Positions 1 through 12,110 are shown, counted from the stretch's first letter. The stretch is 64,000 bases of DNA from Massospora cicadina (GCA_022478985.1 JAKSZP010006609.1:62001-126000), one strand, 5' to 3'. Numbers and translations are program-made. The notes: generated by a model from the sequence alone, not told the origin.

Positions 1-1033
1 CCCCAGGACAGGTTCCATTGGCACTTTGCCTACTGTACTGAACCCAGGACAGGTCTCAACATTTCGTTGATAGGGACTATTCCGGTGTATCTAGTTTCAG
101 CCCTTCATGATCCTGTCAAAGCTTGGGACTCATGGCCATGAATTTTCCCTTCCTCATGCTCAGTAGGTGGGGATTTCACTAGATGTATTACTGCTTGAAT
201 TAAAATTGTATTTTAATATTTTAATATTTTTACTTTTTTATATTTTTATGCATCTTTTTATTATTTTTATTTTTATTTTTATCTTTTCTTTTCTTTTCTT
301 TTTATTATATTTATATTTTTTTCTTAAGCTTAATACTTTACGCATATTGTGTGGACATATTGCTTATTCAATCATCTTTAATATTCAATCATATAGGCAT
401 CATTTGCTGACTTGATAATTTTAAATGGTCCCATCCATAGGAATCCAACTCATTTTTCTTTTTTAAATAACTCTCCATTGTTATTTGTTGACTCAAACAC
501 TCAGATTAACTTGATACGTTTTTCTCAATCCAAATTCGTCAAGATTTGATTCTATTTCTTGTGAATGAATACATTTTTTCTATCCAAGTCTGTCTAGATT
601 GGATCCTATTTATTGGCTTTAATTGCCAATTAAAACATTTGATTTAAACCTACCAATAGATCTGTAAATGATCCACTACTCGCACAGATTATTTTGGTAA
701 AGTTATTCTTTGCTAAAGAAATCTGGATCAGATACTATTTTGGCATTTCTTGCATTTGCTCATCAAATGACTAATTTAATTTCAACCAACTTCATCCACT
801 ATTCTCTGGATTAATTGCCTCACATTTCTGATCTCAGCTAACGCCTCAGGACTTCTCATGGCAGACCCAGTTGTAACCTGAGCTGGTCCTGCTGATGGCT
901 TTATTCCATGTAGATATCTGGTGGAACAGGTTCTCTTGCAGTGCTAGATAGTTCCGCATCTAGACTGAGAGCCTTTTCCCAAATTTTGGGCAGTTTCATC
1001 CTCCTCTTGAGGAATCACAACATTAACAAATTG
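1..1033. other. A+T-rich non-coding tract, left edge
   Basis: No convincing gene is visible. Positions about 200-330 are an extremely T-rich low-complexity stretch; the 82-codon open frame over it encodes only Phe/Leu/Ile runs and is compositional. The rest may be the downstream part of minus-strand element A, because short runs such as the one behind positions 960-1030 still read like an acidic Gag tail. I could not identify protease or reverse transcriptase there. Confidence 0.4.
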
Positions 1034-2263
1034 TCATGATTTCTTCTGCCAATTTTGGGTGGCAAATTTTCCTGCTGCTTCATTTTTCCAGTAGTGGCTA
1101 GTTGATTTATTCTTCCACTTGGACCCATTGGGGTTTTTCCCCATTACAACTTGATTCTGCTGAATGATGACTTTTTCATTGCTCAATGGAATTTCATCTT
1201 CTAATTCTACTATAGTTTGATCATCCTCAATTAGAATTTCGTTATAAAATTGATTAAATGCATCAAAAGTTGCTCCCAACATCTTCAGATGGTCCACCAT
1301 CTGTGAGGTCGTTATTTCAGTTACTAGTACTGCTGCCATAATCTGATGCAATTTGTAATAGGGCCAAAGAGCCGCCTGCATGGCTATGCATGCATCAAAA
1401 TCATCTAGCACTTTTGCCCCTGCCAAGATCTGGGCTTCTTGACAAAATCTGTCGGCAAAACTAGCCATGGTCTTATCTTTGCATAATTGGATATCCATGA
1501 ATTCTTGTTTATAATTTTCCATCTGAGTAGGGCTTCCAAACTCCAACATAATGGCTGTTTTTGCTTCTATGTATGACCAATTATCTCCATTGAGGTGAGG
1601 TAGCACCAGATTTTGGCAGTCTGTGCTAAGGCAGTTCATTACAGTCACCACTCTTTGATGGTCTGCATAGCTGAACATAGTCATCTCAAATAAGCAGAAA
1701 AATGCTGGGGAATTATCCTGGTGAAAGTTGGGCAATTTTGGTTTATTTTAAAATTCCTCAGTTGCCCAGCTTATAATAGATCCTGACCCAGCTACTCGAG
1801 AAGTCATAGGAGTGACTTTGGGAGTCATTTTTCAACACACCAGAGAAAGGTTTAGGCATGTTTTGGGGCGGAAAAGTCTTCCTAATTGGCATTTCACATG
1901 CCTTTGCTTTGGCATCATTTGCCTCAAATTGTTCACAATCACATTTGAGCTTTTCCAATTTTTCCATTTGCTTGGTCATTTTCGCCATCTCCTCATGAAA
2001 CTGCTCAATGCATTCTCAATCCGCTTCCCATTTGGTTTTCTGAAATAAAATTTACTTAACATGTTTGCCCTCTTTCCGCTTTAAAGAGGCAAATTTCCCG
2101 CATAGGTTATTATAATTTCTAATTGTTTGAGCATCTCCTCCGCCTTGATCATACGCATCTCTAATGTACTAACATCGGCTTGAGATGCCAAGCTGAGCAC
2201 ATTTTCATTGACAGCCTGTAGTTCTGCCCAGAGCTTCTGAAGCTCTTCCTTATAAGACATCAT
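1034..2263 (-). pseudogene. Ty3-type Gag, element A (broken)
   Basis: Retrotransposon capsid precursor reading from 2263 leftward. The N-terminal piece (2263-2081) is predicted helical or coiled coil (a Leu/Glu/Ala-rich run after MMSYKEELQKLWAEL). A second piece (1988-1758) contains the KPFSG-type motif that precedes many Ty3 capsid domains. The third piece (1735-1034, 233 codons) carries the capsid core: FMDIQLCKDKT, then SFADRFCQEAQILAGA. Element B has the matching series FMSIQLHQNET and DFTERFSAEAHVLIGA at 50200-50040, so A and B are related. Stops and frame changes separate the three pieces. No CCHC zinc knuckle is visible before the frame ends. The LTR and primer-binding site lie immediately upstream (higher coordinates). 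Confidence 0.75.
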
Positions 2264-2291
2264 TTTAAATTGGCTTTTGACAAATCAACTA

Positions 2292-2310
2292 CCCCCTGTA
2301 GTGAGCACCA
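2292..2310 (-). promoter_or_regulatory. Primer-binding site of element A
   Basis: On the minus strand this reads TGGTGCTCACTACAGGGGG, starting with the TGG expected for a site complementary to a tRNA 3' CCA end. It begins one base after the putative LTR end. The same 19 bases occur at the same place in element B (52017-52035). I could not assign the tRNA by eye. Confidence 0.7.
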
Positions 2311-2311
2311 T

Positions 2312-2633
2312 TGCTAAAATCTTGGGCTTGGGTTGGCTCGCTTCTGGCCCTGGATTTCAACTGCACAGATTCATGGATACTTGCGTTGATTAATAATATG
2401 AACTGGGGCAATAATAGTATAAAGACTATTATTAAAGTTGATTGCCCAAAAGACACGTTGATAGTATTGTCCAACGCTAGGCAGGTGCTTCTTCATCTTG
2501 AAGATGTTCTTGTACTGGTAGGGAACACTTCCCCTATTACCTTCTCGCATAGCCAAGCGGAGATTTTGATATAGCCAGCCTAAGAATATCTGATCCATGC
2601 ACTCTTCTCTTAAGAGTAATGTTTAAAACAACA
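2312..2633 (-). repeat. 5' LTR of element A
   Basis: Inferred from its position between the primer-binding site and unrelated sequence. On the minus strand it starts TGTTGTTTTAAAC and ends TTTTAGCA. The outer boundary is uncertain, since another TGTTTAAAC start lies 11 bases further out. No second copy for this element is inside the window. A region near 6050-6200 shows weak resemblance and may be a diverged relative. Confidence 0.5.
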
Positions 2634-3249
2634 ATGTTTAAACAACTTAGTTGATATCAATTTAGTATGCTATTATTGGGGAATAATTTGGGGTTTTATA
2701 GTTGGAATCGGCACACAACTTTTCAGCTGTCTGCTGAAAATATTTGCGCTCATATATTTGTTTGACCCTCAGTGTTAGGCACCAAATCTCGTTGGGTATC
2801 GTTGCTTTGGGTTTCTTAGGCAGCGTAATCCTCGTGTGTTCAATGGACCAAACAATTGGTATTAGGTACACAAAACCAATTGTTTTAGCTGATGACAATT
2901 CTACTCTTCCTCCGGTGTTTGAACGTTTTGGTAGTTTCTGATGACTCCAATCCATTCAACTCTAAACAATTCCCTATAATTTGACTATCAGGTGTTATTC
3001 CAATATCAAATTATTGCTTAATTTTGTCAGGGATGATGCCCAACAAAATTATCATCTGTCAGCAGCCTCAAATATCATTGGAGGGATAATGACCATCAAT
3101 AATTCATTAGTCAGCGATCTCTAATATCATTGAGGATAATACCTGATAATATTCTCATCAATTGGTCACTATTGCTGATCCTATACAATTATAACTTAAT
3201 CATCAAATCTTATATTTAGTCAAAAGGCTGGATTATTTAGTCATATGCA
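2634..3249. other. Intervening non-coding sequence
   Basis: No gene recognised. The minus-strand 97-codon frame at 2955-2662 has no motif I know and may be chance. Positions 2990-3265 are A+T-rich and weakly resemble the LTR-like sequence near 20760-20950 (shared words AGTCAAAA and AATTCTGACAA followed by GGTTAAC), so this may be a decayed LTR fragment. Confidence 0.3.
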
Positions 3250-5853
3250 ATTCTGACAAGTGGTTAACTGCATTTTGTACCAGAGAAGGTATCTAACAGT
3301 TTCAGGTCATGCCCTTTATGTTTAAGAATTCCCCTGCTATCTTTCAACGCCATATTGATTTGGCTTTGGGGACCTGCTAAGGGTATTTTCATTTGCCTAC
3401 ATGGATGATATTATGGTGTTTTCTCTGATCATGAGCCCCATGAAGTACATCTTCAGCAAGAGGTGGAGAGGTTAAAATCTAGCTTTACGCTGAAGATCAG
3501 CAAGTGTGAATTTTTCAAGTCCCAGGTCACCTTTCAGGGAAACTTTATGTTTGACCAAGGACACATGATAACTCTAGACAAGAAATGCGATTTATAAGTG
3601 GCCTATCTCAATTTCAGTCAGAGAAAAGAAGATCTTTTTGGGGATGTGTACATTCCTCAAGAAGTTCATGCCAAATCTTTCTGAGGTGGTGGCGCCCTTG
3701 TGTAATGCAAGTGGTGCAAAAGTGCATCTGTGGTCCCCCGTTTTGGAGGATTCTTTCCAAGCAGTAAATTGCACCCTGTTGTCCATGTCCGTCCTTCACC
3801 ATGTAAATTCTTAAAAGGAGTTCATTGTATCTACTAATGCCTTCACCTCACCGTTGTGGCTACCTTATTACAAGTGGGTGAAGATGGTATAGAGCATCTG
3901 GTAGGATATTTTTTGGGAAGATGTCACTGCCTGAGTTAATTTAAGCCGTTTATGACAAAGAGTTATTAGCAGTGGTAGAGGCTTTGACTTATTGGAGTCA
4001 TCGCCAGCATCACTCTTCTCAGCCTTTCTGCATATGCACAGATCACTGTGCCTTTCTGTACTATTGTGCACCTCATCTCTTAACTCCCCAGCAGACTCAT
4101 TGGCATGATACTCTTTCCCAATTTGCATTTTCTTATGAGTTTACTAAGGTAAAAAGAATTGGTTGGCGGATGCTTTGAGCCGCAATCCTGCATTAACTCC
4201 TGATACAGAGGAGGTAGAGGCTCATATTACCCAGTTGATGATTCCACCGGATAAAATTGTGTCTCAACTTCCCTCTTCCATGGCCAACTGGCCAGCGATC
4301 GCTCCTCCAGAAAATGTGGAGATTTACAGTATGTTCAGAAAGGTAGTCCTTTTTCAGCCACTGTCGGCCAAATATACTATGGTTCTTGCTAAAAGCGCGC
4401 TAAATCAAGAGGATCTAACCAGAGGTTATCATGTAAAGGAAAAATGGTGTGGTTTTGGGGCCGCCTATGGATTTCTGCTGGACCACTTCGCCTAGAAATC
4501 ATCCAGGACCATCATGATGGTATCACCATTGGTCATCCGGGGAAATAAAAGACTTTAGAGTTAATTTTATGAATATAAAATTGGAAAGGCTTACCCGCTC
4601 ATGTGTTTAGGTATTGCAAAGAGTACCTGATCTGCAATCAAATGAAACCAAATTGACAACCTATAGTGAGGTTGTTGGTACTAGTTCAAAAAGCTGAAGG
4701 TCCCTGGACTTTCCTATCAATGAGTTTCATTGTAGAATTACAAGTTTCTGATGGTTAAAGTGCCATCATGGTAGTGGTGGACCGTTTTATGAAGTTCGCC
4801 ACTTTATTCCTTATAGAACTACAATAATTGTGGATGATATGGCTGGCTCTTCGTCACTCTTGTGTTTGCACTTCATGGGGTCCCCCAAGATATTATTAGT
4901 GATATGGGACCCCAGTTTACTTCTGTCTTTTGGGAAGAGTTTTGTAAGACTCTTCAGATTTGCCCCTGACGTTCAACTGCCTATCTTATCCAATCAGATG
5001 GGCAGACCAAATTAGTGAACAGTGCTTAGAACAGTTTCTGCGTTGTTACACTACCATGGATCATTCAGATTGGGTTCTCACCTTCCTATGGCTCATTTAA
5101 GCTATAACAACACGTTATATGCATCCATTGGTTGTTCACCATTTTTTGCCAATCATGGGTTTAACCCCGCCTTCAACATGGAGCCCTGCTTTGGATCTAA
5201 AGTTGAAGTGATGTTGGACTTTGCTAAGTCTATCAAGAAAGTAAACCAGGGGGATTCTACAATTTTGGAGGCGGCAAAAAATTAAATAAGGATAATGCTG
5301 ATGGTAAGAGATGAGTGGGTCCAGCGTACAAAGAAGGGGATCTTGTGATGCTTGATGCTCGAAACATCACTATCAAGTAGTCATGTAAAAAGTTGGGATT
5401 GAGAGGATTGGCCCTCACCGCGTTGTCATAAAGGTGGGCCACGCCTCATACCAGTTGGACCTTCCATCTTCATTTCAGAACTTTTCTGTCTTTCGTAAGA
5501 GCAAATTGACGTTGTTTGAGGGCTTTCCACCAAAGACTTTCAAGGCTTATCTCATGGATGGGGCGCCAGAGTGGGAAGTGGAGGAAATAGTTGCCTCCTG
5601 CCACATTAAGAGAAGACTTGAGTACCTAGTATCCTGGAAGGGATTCAATGCAGCGGAAAACAGTTGGGTAATAGTGCGCAACTGAACACATTCTGAAGAC
5701 CTGATTGACATTTTCCACAAGCGTTTTCACCAGGCTTCCAAATGTCAGTCAAACAAACCGTTGCCACTATGAAGTTGGCCCCAGCCCACAAGAACTTTTC
5801 CCTAGCGCAAGCCTCTGGAGGGGAGTTTAAGCCCCAAAAGTATGAGAGATAAA
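3250..5853 (+). pseudogene. Chromodomain Ty3-type pol, 3' half (element C3)
   Basis: Remnant of a chromovirus-like polyprotein. It begins inside reverse transcriptase: the catalytic YMDDI is readable near 3400, followed by thumb sequence. Decayed RNase H spans about 3820-4170. Integrase follows: LADALSRNP at 4160, the spacer/zinc region to 4560, and core-like sequence at 4740-5280 that matches C1 (SYNNT, then SCSPFFANYGFNP). The GPY-type module (VGHASYQLDLPSSF) is at 5434-5475 and the chromodomain (EWEVEEIVASC, EYLVSWKGF, ENSW) at 5572-5665. Many frameshifts and stops are present and the gag and 5' LTR are missing. The C-terminal tail runs into a truncated LTR at 5854. Sequence is close to C1 and C2. 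Confidence 0.85.
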
Positions 5854-5945
5854 TGCCATGGCTTGAAAATGAGATAATCATGGGGAAATTCCAAAGGACA
5901 AAGCTTCACGTCAGGAGGTCAAGAAGGTGAAGTTAACAGGTGTAA
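5854..5945 (+). repeat. Truncated 3' LTR of element C3
   Basis: Begins TGCCATGGCTTGAAAATGAG directly after the pol tail. It matches the start of the C1 5' LTR read on the minus strand from 33428 for about 90 bases (shared CATGGGG, GGACAAAGCT, CAAGAAGGTGAAGTT). It then breaks into unrelated A+T-rich sequence. Confidence 0.65.
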
Positions 5946-7643
5946 AAATCTATTGGTTTGATTATTATTATCGGCCAATAACCCTATAGACTTATTACTT
6001 GCACAGGTTTGGTTTTTATGCAATTCATCCGCGTTTTATAATAGTTTTTATAATTGGTTGATAATAGTATGACAACTATTATCATAGTAAAATGGAAGTC
6101 CTAGATCTCAGCCCAACGCTTGGCCAGTAATTCCACTCAAAGTACTTTTGATGTCTCAAAATAGGGATTTGTTCCCTTATACTGTCTAACCCAATATTCT
6201 CTTAGATTTTCATTGATAGCTTCTCCACTTGGACACACAGTCAGCAGCAATCCCCTATTTGTTTCCTCTTCATCTCTGGATCTTAGCTCAGATCCTTACT
6301 CTTTTCTTTAAAAAGTCTTCCAATTATCACACACAGCATTAATATCCATGAGAAAAGATAGAACAAATGAATGCTGATAAAGACTACTAAATTGGTATAT
6401 CTACTGTATGCTGTGGAAACTGTTTTTTATTATTAGTGAATTCTAAGAAATTTATAGTGGGGATTCAGCACCCAACCCTCAGTTGACACTTCTTTGATGA
6501 AACGGCAACTGTTGCTTTTGAATAATCAATCCTTGTCTCAGCAGCGATGGTCTTCCCCATCCTGGCTAGGATTCTGTTGTTGGACATCCTCAAGACCTAA
6601 AAACGAAAGAGTCAGAAAACGTGTCCCTAACGTTTTCCTTTTTTTCCAGGTAAACCAACCATATTTGGCAAGCGATCTGCTTATGTAATGGAACTTGTTA
6701 CCCATTAGGTCAGGTCATGAACCAACTGATCGATTTTCTAGTTGCAGGCAGTATCACTCGCCTTGCAACTTACTACTTACATTCCCAATCAGGTTTGATG
6801 AAACCCAACCAATCCTAAGCAGTACACCTAATAGTTAATCACTATCAGATGCCACTATTTCGTCGGCAACTCTGCCTGACAAGATCTTAAGCATATGTGC
6901 GTATCTCTTCCCAATGGATCCAACCAAGCGAATATTCTAAAATCCCCCAAACATAGTTACCCTGAAATCAAGGTCAACAGATTTCCAATTTACCTCACAT
7001 TAGGGAATTACCCTCTTTGATTACTGGTAATATATCTGGCTGGGAATATGGGCAAATATTCCAACACATACCCCCTCTTGCCTAAATTGCCAGTGAAAAA
7101 AGGACTGGGGCAGAACACCGCTTTGGATACTCGGTCAAATACTTCATTTTGCTCAAGCAGAGTACAATCACCAATACTCAACATTGCTCAGGATGACCTT
7201 TAGCATGCAGCTCTCTTCCTCTTCATCCTTGCTACCACCTACTAAGAGTGCATTCTCCATGATCTTCTGTCGTGCCAGGCTGATTGATTTACTTGTGATT
7301 ATATTAGTCCCAGGATTCAGGTTTCCCTCTGTCAGGGCATATGGTCCACTTTCATATTCAAAATTCTTGGTACAACGTCCTCAATCTCCTGATTTTCTCC
7401 TTGTCCTAGACAGGAGACTCTTGCCATCAAAGTTCTTTTTGCAGCCCAATTTAAATGATCATCTATGTATGCCCTTGTTATTCTCTTCTCATAACCTCTT
7501 GGCTCATGTTATCCTTAATTTTTCTCTTGGAGAGCTTATCCCATTAACTTTGAGATTAATCTTTCTGAAATTAAGCTTAATTGATTGTAGTTTGCATAAT
7601 GTCGACTATCATATCAGTCTGACATCCCCTCTCGTCCAGCTCA
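5946..7643. other. Non-coding, unassigned
   Basis: No gene recognised. Open frames at 6494-6688 and 7184-7651 lack any motif I know. Positions 6050-6200 contain a short inverted-repeat-like word (ATAATAGT/ACTATTAT) and faint similarity to the element A LTR. Probably decayed LTR-retrotransposon sequence. Confidence 0.3.
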
Positions 7644-8830
7644 TATGTTGAATTCTGAGTCGCAGTACCAACAGCTGCTCAACAGTTTTCTGATCAAGAC
7701 CTTCAGCTCTTCCAGCAGATGAGTTTGGATGCGCAACAGAACCCCTTCTATGGTTCATCCAGTACTCATACGCCTAGTCTGGTACCAGTGGCTAGTCCTT
7801 CTGTGGAACTACTGGAAATGGTAACCAACCCTTCTGAAACCAGGCTAGTGATTGTCTCAAACAACTCACGGCCAATTCTTCCTTTGGCGTCAATTCCAGA
7901 GTTAGATTTTGAAATTCTCCTGGATTTAGCTCCTTTTGCAGATGCGCCAAACATCATTATTGATGCTCCTGAAAAATTTCCTTTGCTCTTGATCACTCCT
8001 TTCTTTCCAGGTTAGACTTACTTCCAGAGTTCTTCTTCTGATTCAGGCAATACTGCAAGCCAGCTGTTTTGGTCACCAAACTCACCATCAGCAACAGCAT
8101 TCATTTCGAGCTCCCCTACACAGAATTAAGGGCCCAAGTCACTGAGGCTTTATTTATTGAGCTGAATACTTCCAATTTTGAGAACATCCTAGATCAGGAT
8201 ATCACCACTTATGCTCTTTGCTTTTCCAGTCAAGTTCTTTGAAGTTGGGCCACAAAGCTTCCAGCCTCTCCCAGCTTCCATCACTCCTTCTGCTTCAGCT
8301 TCAGAGAAGCTTGTAGTCATTGTTTGCAGGATGCCATTAGCTCCTTTCATGACTATCTCGTTTCCAGCGCTTCCCATCAGTATTTTCTACTGAAGGCTTT
8401 AATAGGGGGCATGATTTGGCAACCCCCATATATTATCCCTTGTTCACTGTCAGCCATATGTCTGGTGTCCTTGACGAAGCCTTTCGATTAGCGCTCAAGA
8501 CTGATCTTCCACCTATGATACCATATCAGGATTACTCAGGGTTATTCGCCAACTGCCTCTTTCTGTACTGTTGCTTCCCTCCCCACTCCAGGGTATTGCA
8601 ATTGACTCCTTCCAACATCTCAATTTTCCTTCCCCCAGTCACTTTCTCATAGGGATCTGCGTCTGCTCAACAAACTTGGTTAAGTGTAGGTCTATCCCTC
8701 GCTAGCATCCGCTCTCACATAGATTTCAAAGGGTTATTCATTCCTAATGTGATTCATCCTTCCACCCCAAGAGGTGACATAGGCAGAATCATCTCTGAAT
8801 TGAGGTTAATCCATAAAAAATAAAAATTAT
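7644..8830 (+). pseudogene. Decayed coding-like tract of unknown function
   Basis: Not recognised. The plus strand gives protein-like stretches in shifting frames: a Ser/Pro-rich acidic segment (7719-8012, with FADAPNIIIDAPEKF); a helical segment around 8110-8210 (TELRAQVTEALFIELN); a segment near 8300-8400 (FHDYLVSSASHQYFLLKAL); and a final one at 8690-8810 (RSHIDFKGLFIPNVIHPS). Reading them in order needs several frameshifts and stop read-throughs. The organisation (acidic linker, then a helical domain) could be a Gag or LINE ORF1. It lies between the truncated end of D1 and C3, with no identifiable partner. Confidence 0.35.
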
Positions 8831-8933
8831 AAATATATATTGGTTTTTTCTATGCTGTTTTTAATGTTTTTTTCAATATATTTTATCAATCTTTTATTAT
8901 TTCCTTTTTTTCAATGTGACTTGAACTTGTTTC

Positions 8934-9130
8934 AGTTCAGAGGTCCATCTTTTTATTATTTTTTCCCCCAAACTGGATCCTAGGTATTCCTAGACCTACC
9001 AGTTTTTTATGGTTCAGAGGTCCTTTTTGCGGACTTAACCATCTAGATTGGTTCAGAGGTCCTTTTTATGGACTTGACCTAATCACTAGGACATAATTAA
9101 CTTATTGGTTCAGCAGACCTTTAAAATCTC
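8934..9130. repeat. Short hairpin-forming direct repeats
   Basis: The word GGTTCAGAGGTCC or a close variant occurs at about 8934, 9011, 9050 and 9105. Copies two and three are 39-40 bp apart. Each is followed by TTTTT and then GGACTT, so AGGTCC can pair with GGACTT across a 7-base loop. The array sits at the point where the minus-strand D1 pol is truncated. Confidence 0.55.
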
Positions 9131-11330
9131 TCAAATTGCGGAGCCAACACAATGAGGATGGTATGTCACTACTTTAAAGTGCGTTCTGTGGATGTACACC
9201 CAAAGCTGCTTACAGGCATAAATAACCATAAGGCATTCATGCTCAGTTATAATGTAGATCCTCTCAGCGGCTGAGAGTGTCTGGCTCACATATGCCACCA
9301 GATGTTTGTCCCTAAGTTCATCTACTTGTCTTAATATTGCGCCAATTGTCATCAATGAAGCATTGGTTTGTATAATAAATTTTCGATAAAAATTTGGATA
9401 TTTCAAAATTAGAGAATCTATTAGATATTGGCATAACTCATCATAGGATTCCTGCCTTTCTTCATTCCATACAAATCCTTTCTTTGGATCCTTCAACAGA
9501 TGTAATAAGGGTTGGCAAATCTGACAAAATCCTGAATAAATCTTCTGTAGTATCTGATTATTCTAAGGAACACTTGGATATCTAAGACACTCTGTAGAAC
9601 AGCCATCCATTTTTATGGCATCAATTTTCTGGGCTTACGGCTGCAATCCACTAGAGTTGATCATGAATCCCAGATATTCCAACACTTTCTTGATGAAGTA
9701 ACACTTCCTTAGCTTAATTTTCAGGTTAGCCATGGACAGTCTCTTGAATACTTTTTCCAAGTGGTGTAGATAGTCAGTAAACATCCTACTGAAAACATTG
9801 ATATCATCCAAGTAACCCAGGATGCATGACAACTTCAAGTAACTTAGTATAGCATCCATGGCCCTCTGGAATGATTCAGGCGCATTGCATAGACCCTGGG
9901 GCATCCTTGTCAGTTGGTATAGCCCCTGCATGGTAATATTTGCACATTTTTAGTGACTTCTCTTAAGGAATCGATTTGCCAACATCCTGATATCAGATCC
10001 ATAATGGAGAAACACTTCACTTCTACCAATCGATCTAGTGTATCATTGATTCTTGGAAGGGGATATGAATCCTTTCTCATAATCTTATTCAGCTTCTGGT
10101 AATCAATCACCACCCGATTAGAGCTATCATTTTCTTCACAATAAGATTTGGACTCTCCCAGGGACTCAATGACAGAACTAGAAGCCTATGCTTCACTAGC
10201 TTGCTGATTTCTTCTTTCACTACCACTTTGGCCGCCTTTGACTATCGAATCAGTCTCATCATGATCGTAGAATTTTTTTCCTGGTATTGACCTTGTGGAT
10301 CACATCTCTCATGCATCTAAAATTGTGATTGTCCTGGGCAAATACTTCCCAATACTTTTTTTACAATTTGAGCACCTCCTCTTTCTGTACTTCTATCAGA
10401 TCAGCGAGTTGCTTTTGATCAACCAATAGGTTGATACTCTCAGTTACCATGGCCAGTAATCCCATCTCATTGAGGATCCCAAAAATCGTGGAATCTCCTC
10501 AATTCGGCCATTGGGATCAAATGAACAAATGCAATGATCTGATTCTTCTTGATCTTCATTGGTTTTAATTTAAGTTTGCCAGGAGAACTTAAATTTTTAC
10601 CATGGCCCAGTATTATTCCAGGAGCCACCCAAGGCTCTACTCTAGATTTTTTCCAAGGGCTTCTGACATCCACATATAGCAGCTCTGGTTTCTCTAATGT
10701 CAACCCTGTGTCAACTATTATTTGTGATCCCAGTGGTATACTTTTCTCATTCTTGATCCTCAGTGGAATCCCCCAATTTCTTAGAATTTCTGTCAGCATT
10801 TCTTCTTGCTTCCAGCCAACTAATTGGTATCAGTTCAGGACAATGACATCATTGTATATAAAGATGATAAAGTTGTATCTCCTATTTAGTGGAGCCTCCC
10901 CATCCTTCTGATAGACCTATGGTAACGTTTGACCCAATATGGCAACGTATTATCCTCAAAGTACCATTAACTCTGTACTTCCAAAGAAATTCTATCCCAA
11001 AATAAAAATGCCATAGTTTTTGTTGGCCAAAATTATTGCTGGCGCAGATAACACCAAGGATCCAAATCAAAGTGCAAAGTGCTATACGCTCCACATGAGA
11101 TGGTGGTATTCAGCTCAGCTGTCCTGCACTTCTTCTTGTGTTCCAAGTCAGGTGAGATCTTCATCCTCTTCATCAGCTTAGTTGAGACAATGTTGATGGG
11201 CGCTCCACTGTGTGTAACGGTCAAGGCGTTGCCTGACCATCACATTGCCTTAGTCTTCCCTAAGGCGATAGTTGAGGCCAGGGAGAGGGGCTCAACCACT
11301 CTGACTTTCATAAATGGCAATCTGATGAAT
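9131..11330 (-). pseudogene. Ty3-type pol fragment, element D1 (protease-RT-RNase H)
   Basis: Reads from about 11330 leftward. The protease region shows SGAPINIVSTKLMKRM at 11205-11160; the usual catalytic Asp-Thr/Ser-Gly is degraded to THSGA. A linker (10799-10467, ending VHLIPMAELRRFHDF) matches the equivalent linker in B (48420-48360). Reverse transcriptase spans 10113-9635 with VVIDYQKLN, DSYPLPRI, RMPQGLCNAPESF and the catalytic YLDDI near 9800. RNase H begins near 9590 and contains TNASLMTIGA and TEHECLMVIYACK before it stops at 9131. Integrase and 3' LTR are absent, cut at the hairpin repeats. Several internal stops are present. Upstream lies a tandem repeat and then E1 on the opposite strand. 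Confidence 0.8.
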
Positions 11331-11735
11331 CAGATGCCTCAAAATCAGAGTTAAAAATAAATCATAAAACTGATGGGGAAAGGAAGCCTTAGAAATGGCG
11401 CTCTGGCCAACCAGATGCTGCCAAATCCAATATTACTAAATGCGGCGACAAGGGATTGGACCCCCAGACATGAATTTCTGGCCAACCAGTTATGGCTGAG
11501 CTCAATGCCCAAAAGTGTATTGACAAGGATGAAAATCCTTGTAAATGGCGCTCTGGCCAACCAGATGCAGCCAAAATGAATTATACTAAATGCAGCGATG
11601 AGGGAGTGGATGGACCCAGATTTCTAGCCAATCAGGTGTGGCTGAACCTGACGTTCATGGGAGTATCAACAAGGATGAAAATTTTTGCAAATGGTGCTCT
11701 GGCCAACCAGATGTCGCTGAATAAAAAATTCCCAA
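11313..11735. repeat. Tandem repeat, ~75-bp subunit and ~150-bp period
   Basis: The palindromic core CTGGCCAACCAG or a close variant recurs at about 11403, 11478, 11553, 11624 and 11699, a spacing of ~71-75 bp. Two adjacent subunits form a higher-order unit that repeats at 11393, 11543 and 11689 (AAATGGCGCTCTGGCC). A degenerate partial unit lies at 11313. Both strands stay open across parts of it, so translated repeats (NGALANQM on +, GWPERHLQ on -) appear, but I see no evidence it is coding. Confidence 0.8.
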
Positions 11736-11799
11736 AAAAGACAATGAACTAATATTGAGGAATACAGGCGAAGAGAACGGCCCAGGCTTCAAGAGTAAA

Positions 11800-12108
11800 T
11801 CAAAGCTGAATAATAAATGTGGAAAAGTTTCTGCAACCCTGAGGGTACCCAGCCTGAGTTTGAGAACAGGCCTCGATGCTGAAATCAAGTAGTCTAGATT
11901 CTTGAATAGGGCCCACCATCAGGAAGACGCCCACAGACTCCGCGGGGAACAGGATCCGCTCTTCCCCACTAAGCTCAGTATAAATCTGAGCAGGTGAAAC
12001 TACTTTCCACAGTTTCGTCTTCTCTAATATAAATAAAAAACTTAATAAGTTCGCAAATAAGTTTTTGCATTTGCAAATCAGTTTATTAGGAGAAAGCCTG
12101 GAAACCAC
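11800..12108 (-). other. 102-codon open frame upstream of D1
   Basis: Unrecognised. It lies between the D1 pol and E1 on the D1 strand, and starts 3 bp from the divergent E1 start. It has a basic/hydrophobic start, then an acidic stretch (ELSGEERILFPAES). It might be a remnant of the D1 5' reading frame or chance; no motif decides. Confidence 0.25.
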
Positions 12109-12110
12109 AC

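Noticed and set aside
167..415. 82-codon hydrophobic open frame
   Set aside because: Produced by a T-rich low-complexity run; not a membrane protein signal.
8934..9130. CRISPR-like array
   Set aside because: Repeats are few, unevenly spaced and diverged, and the setting is eukaryotic.
11492..11752. Plus-strand 86-codon Cys-containing frame as a secreted protein
   Set aside because: It lies wholly in the tandem repeat and both strands are open there.
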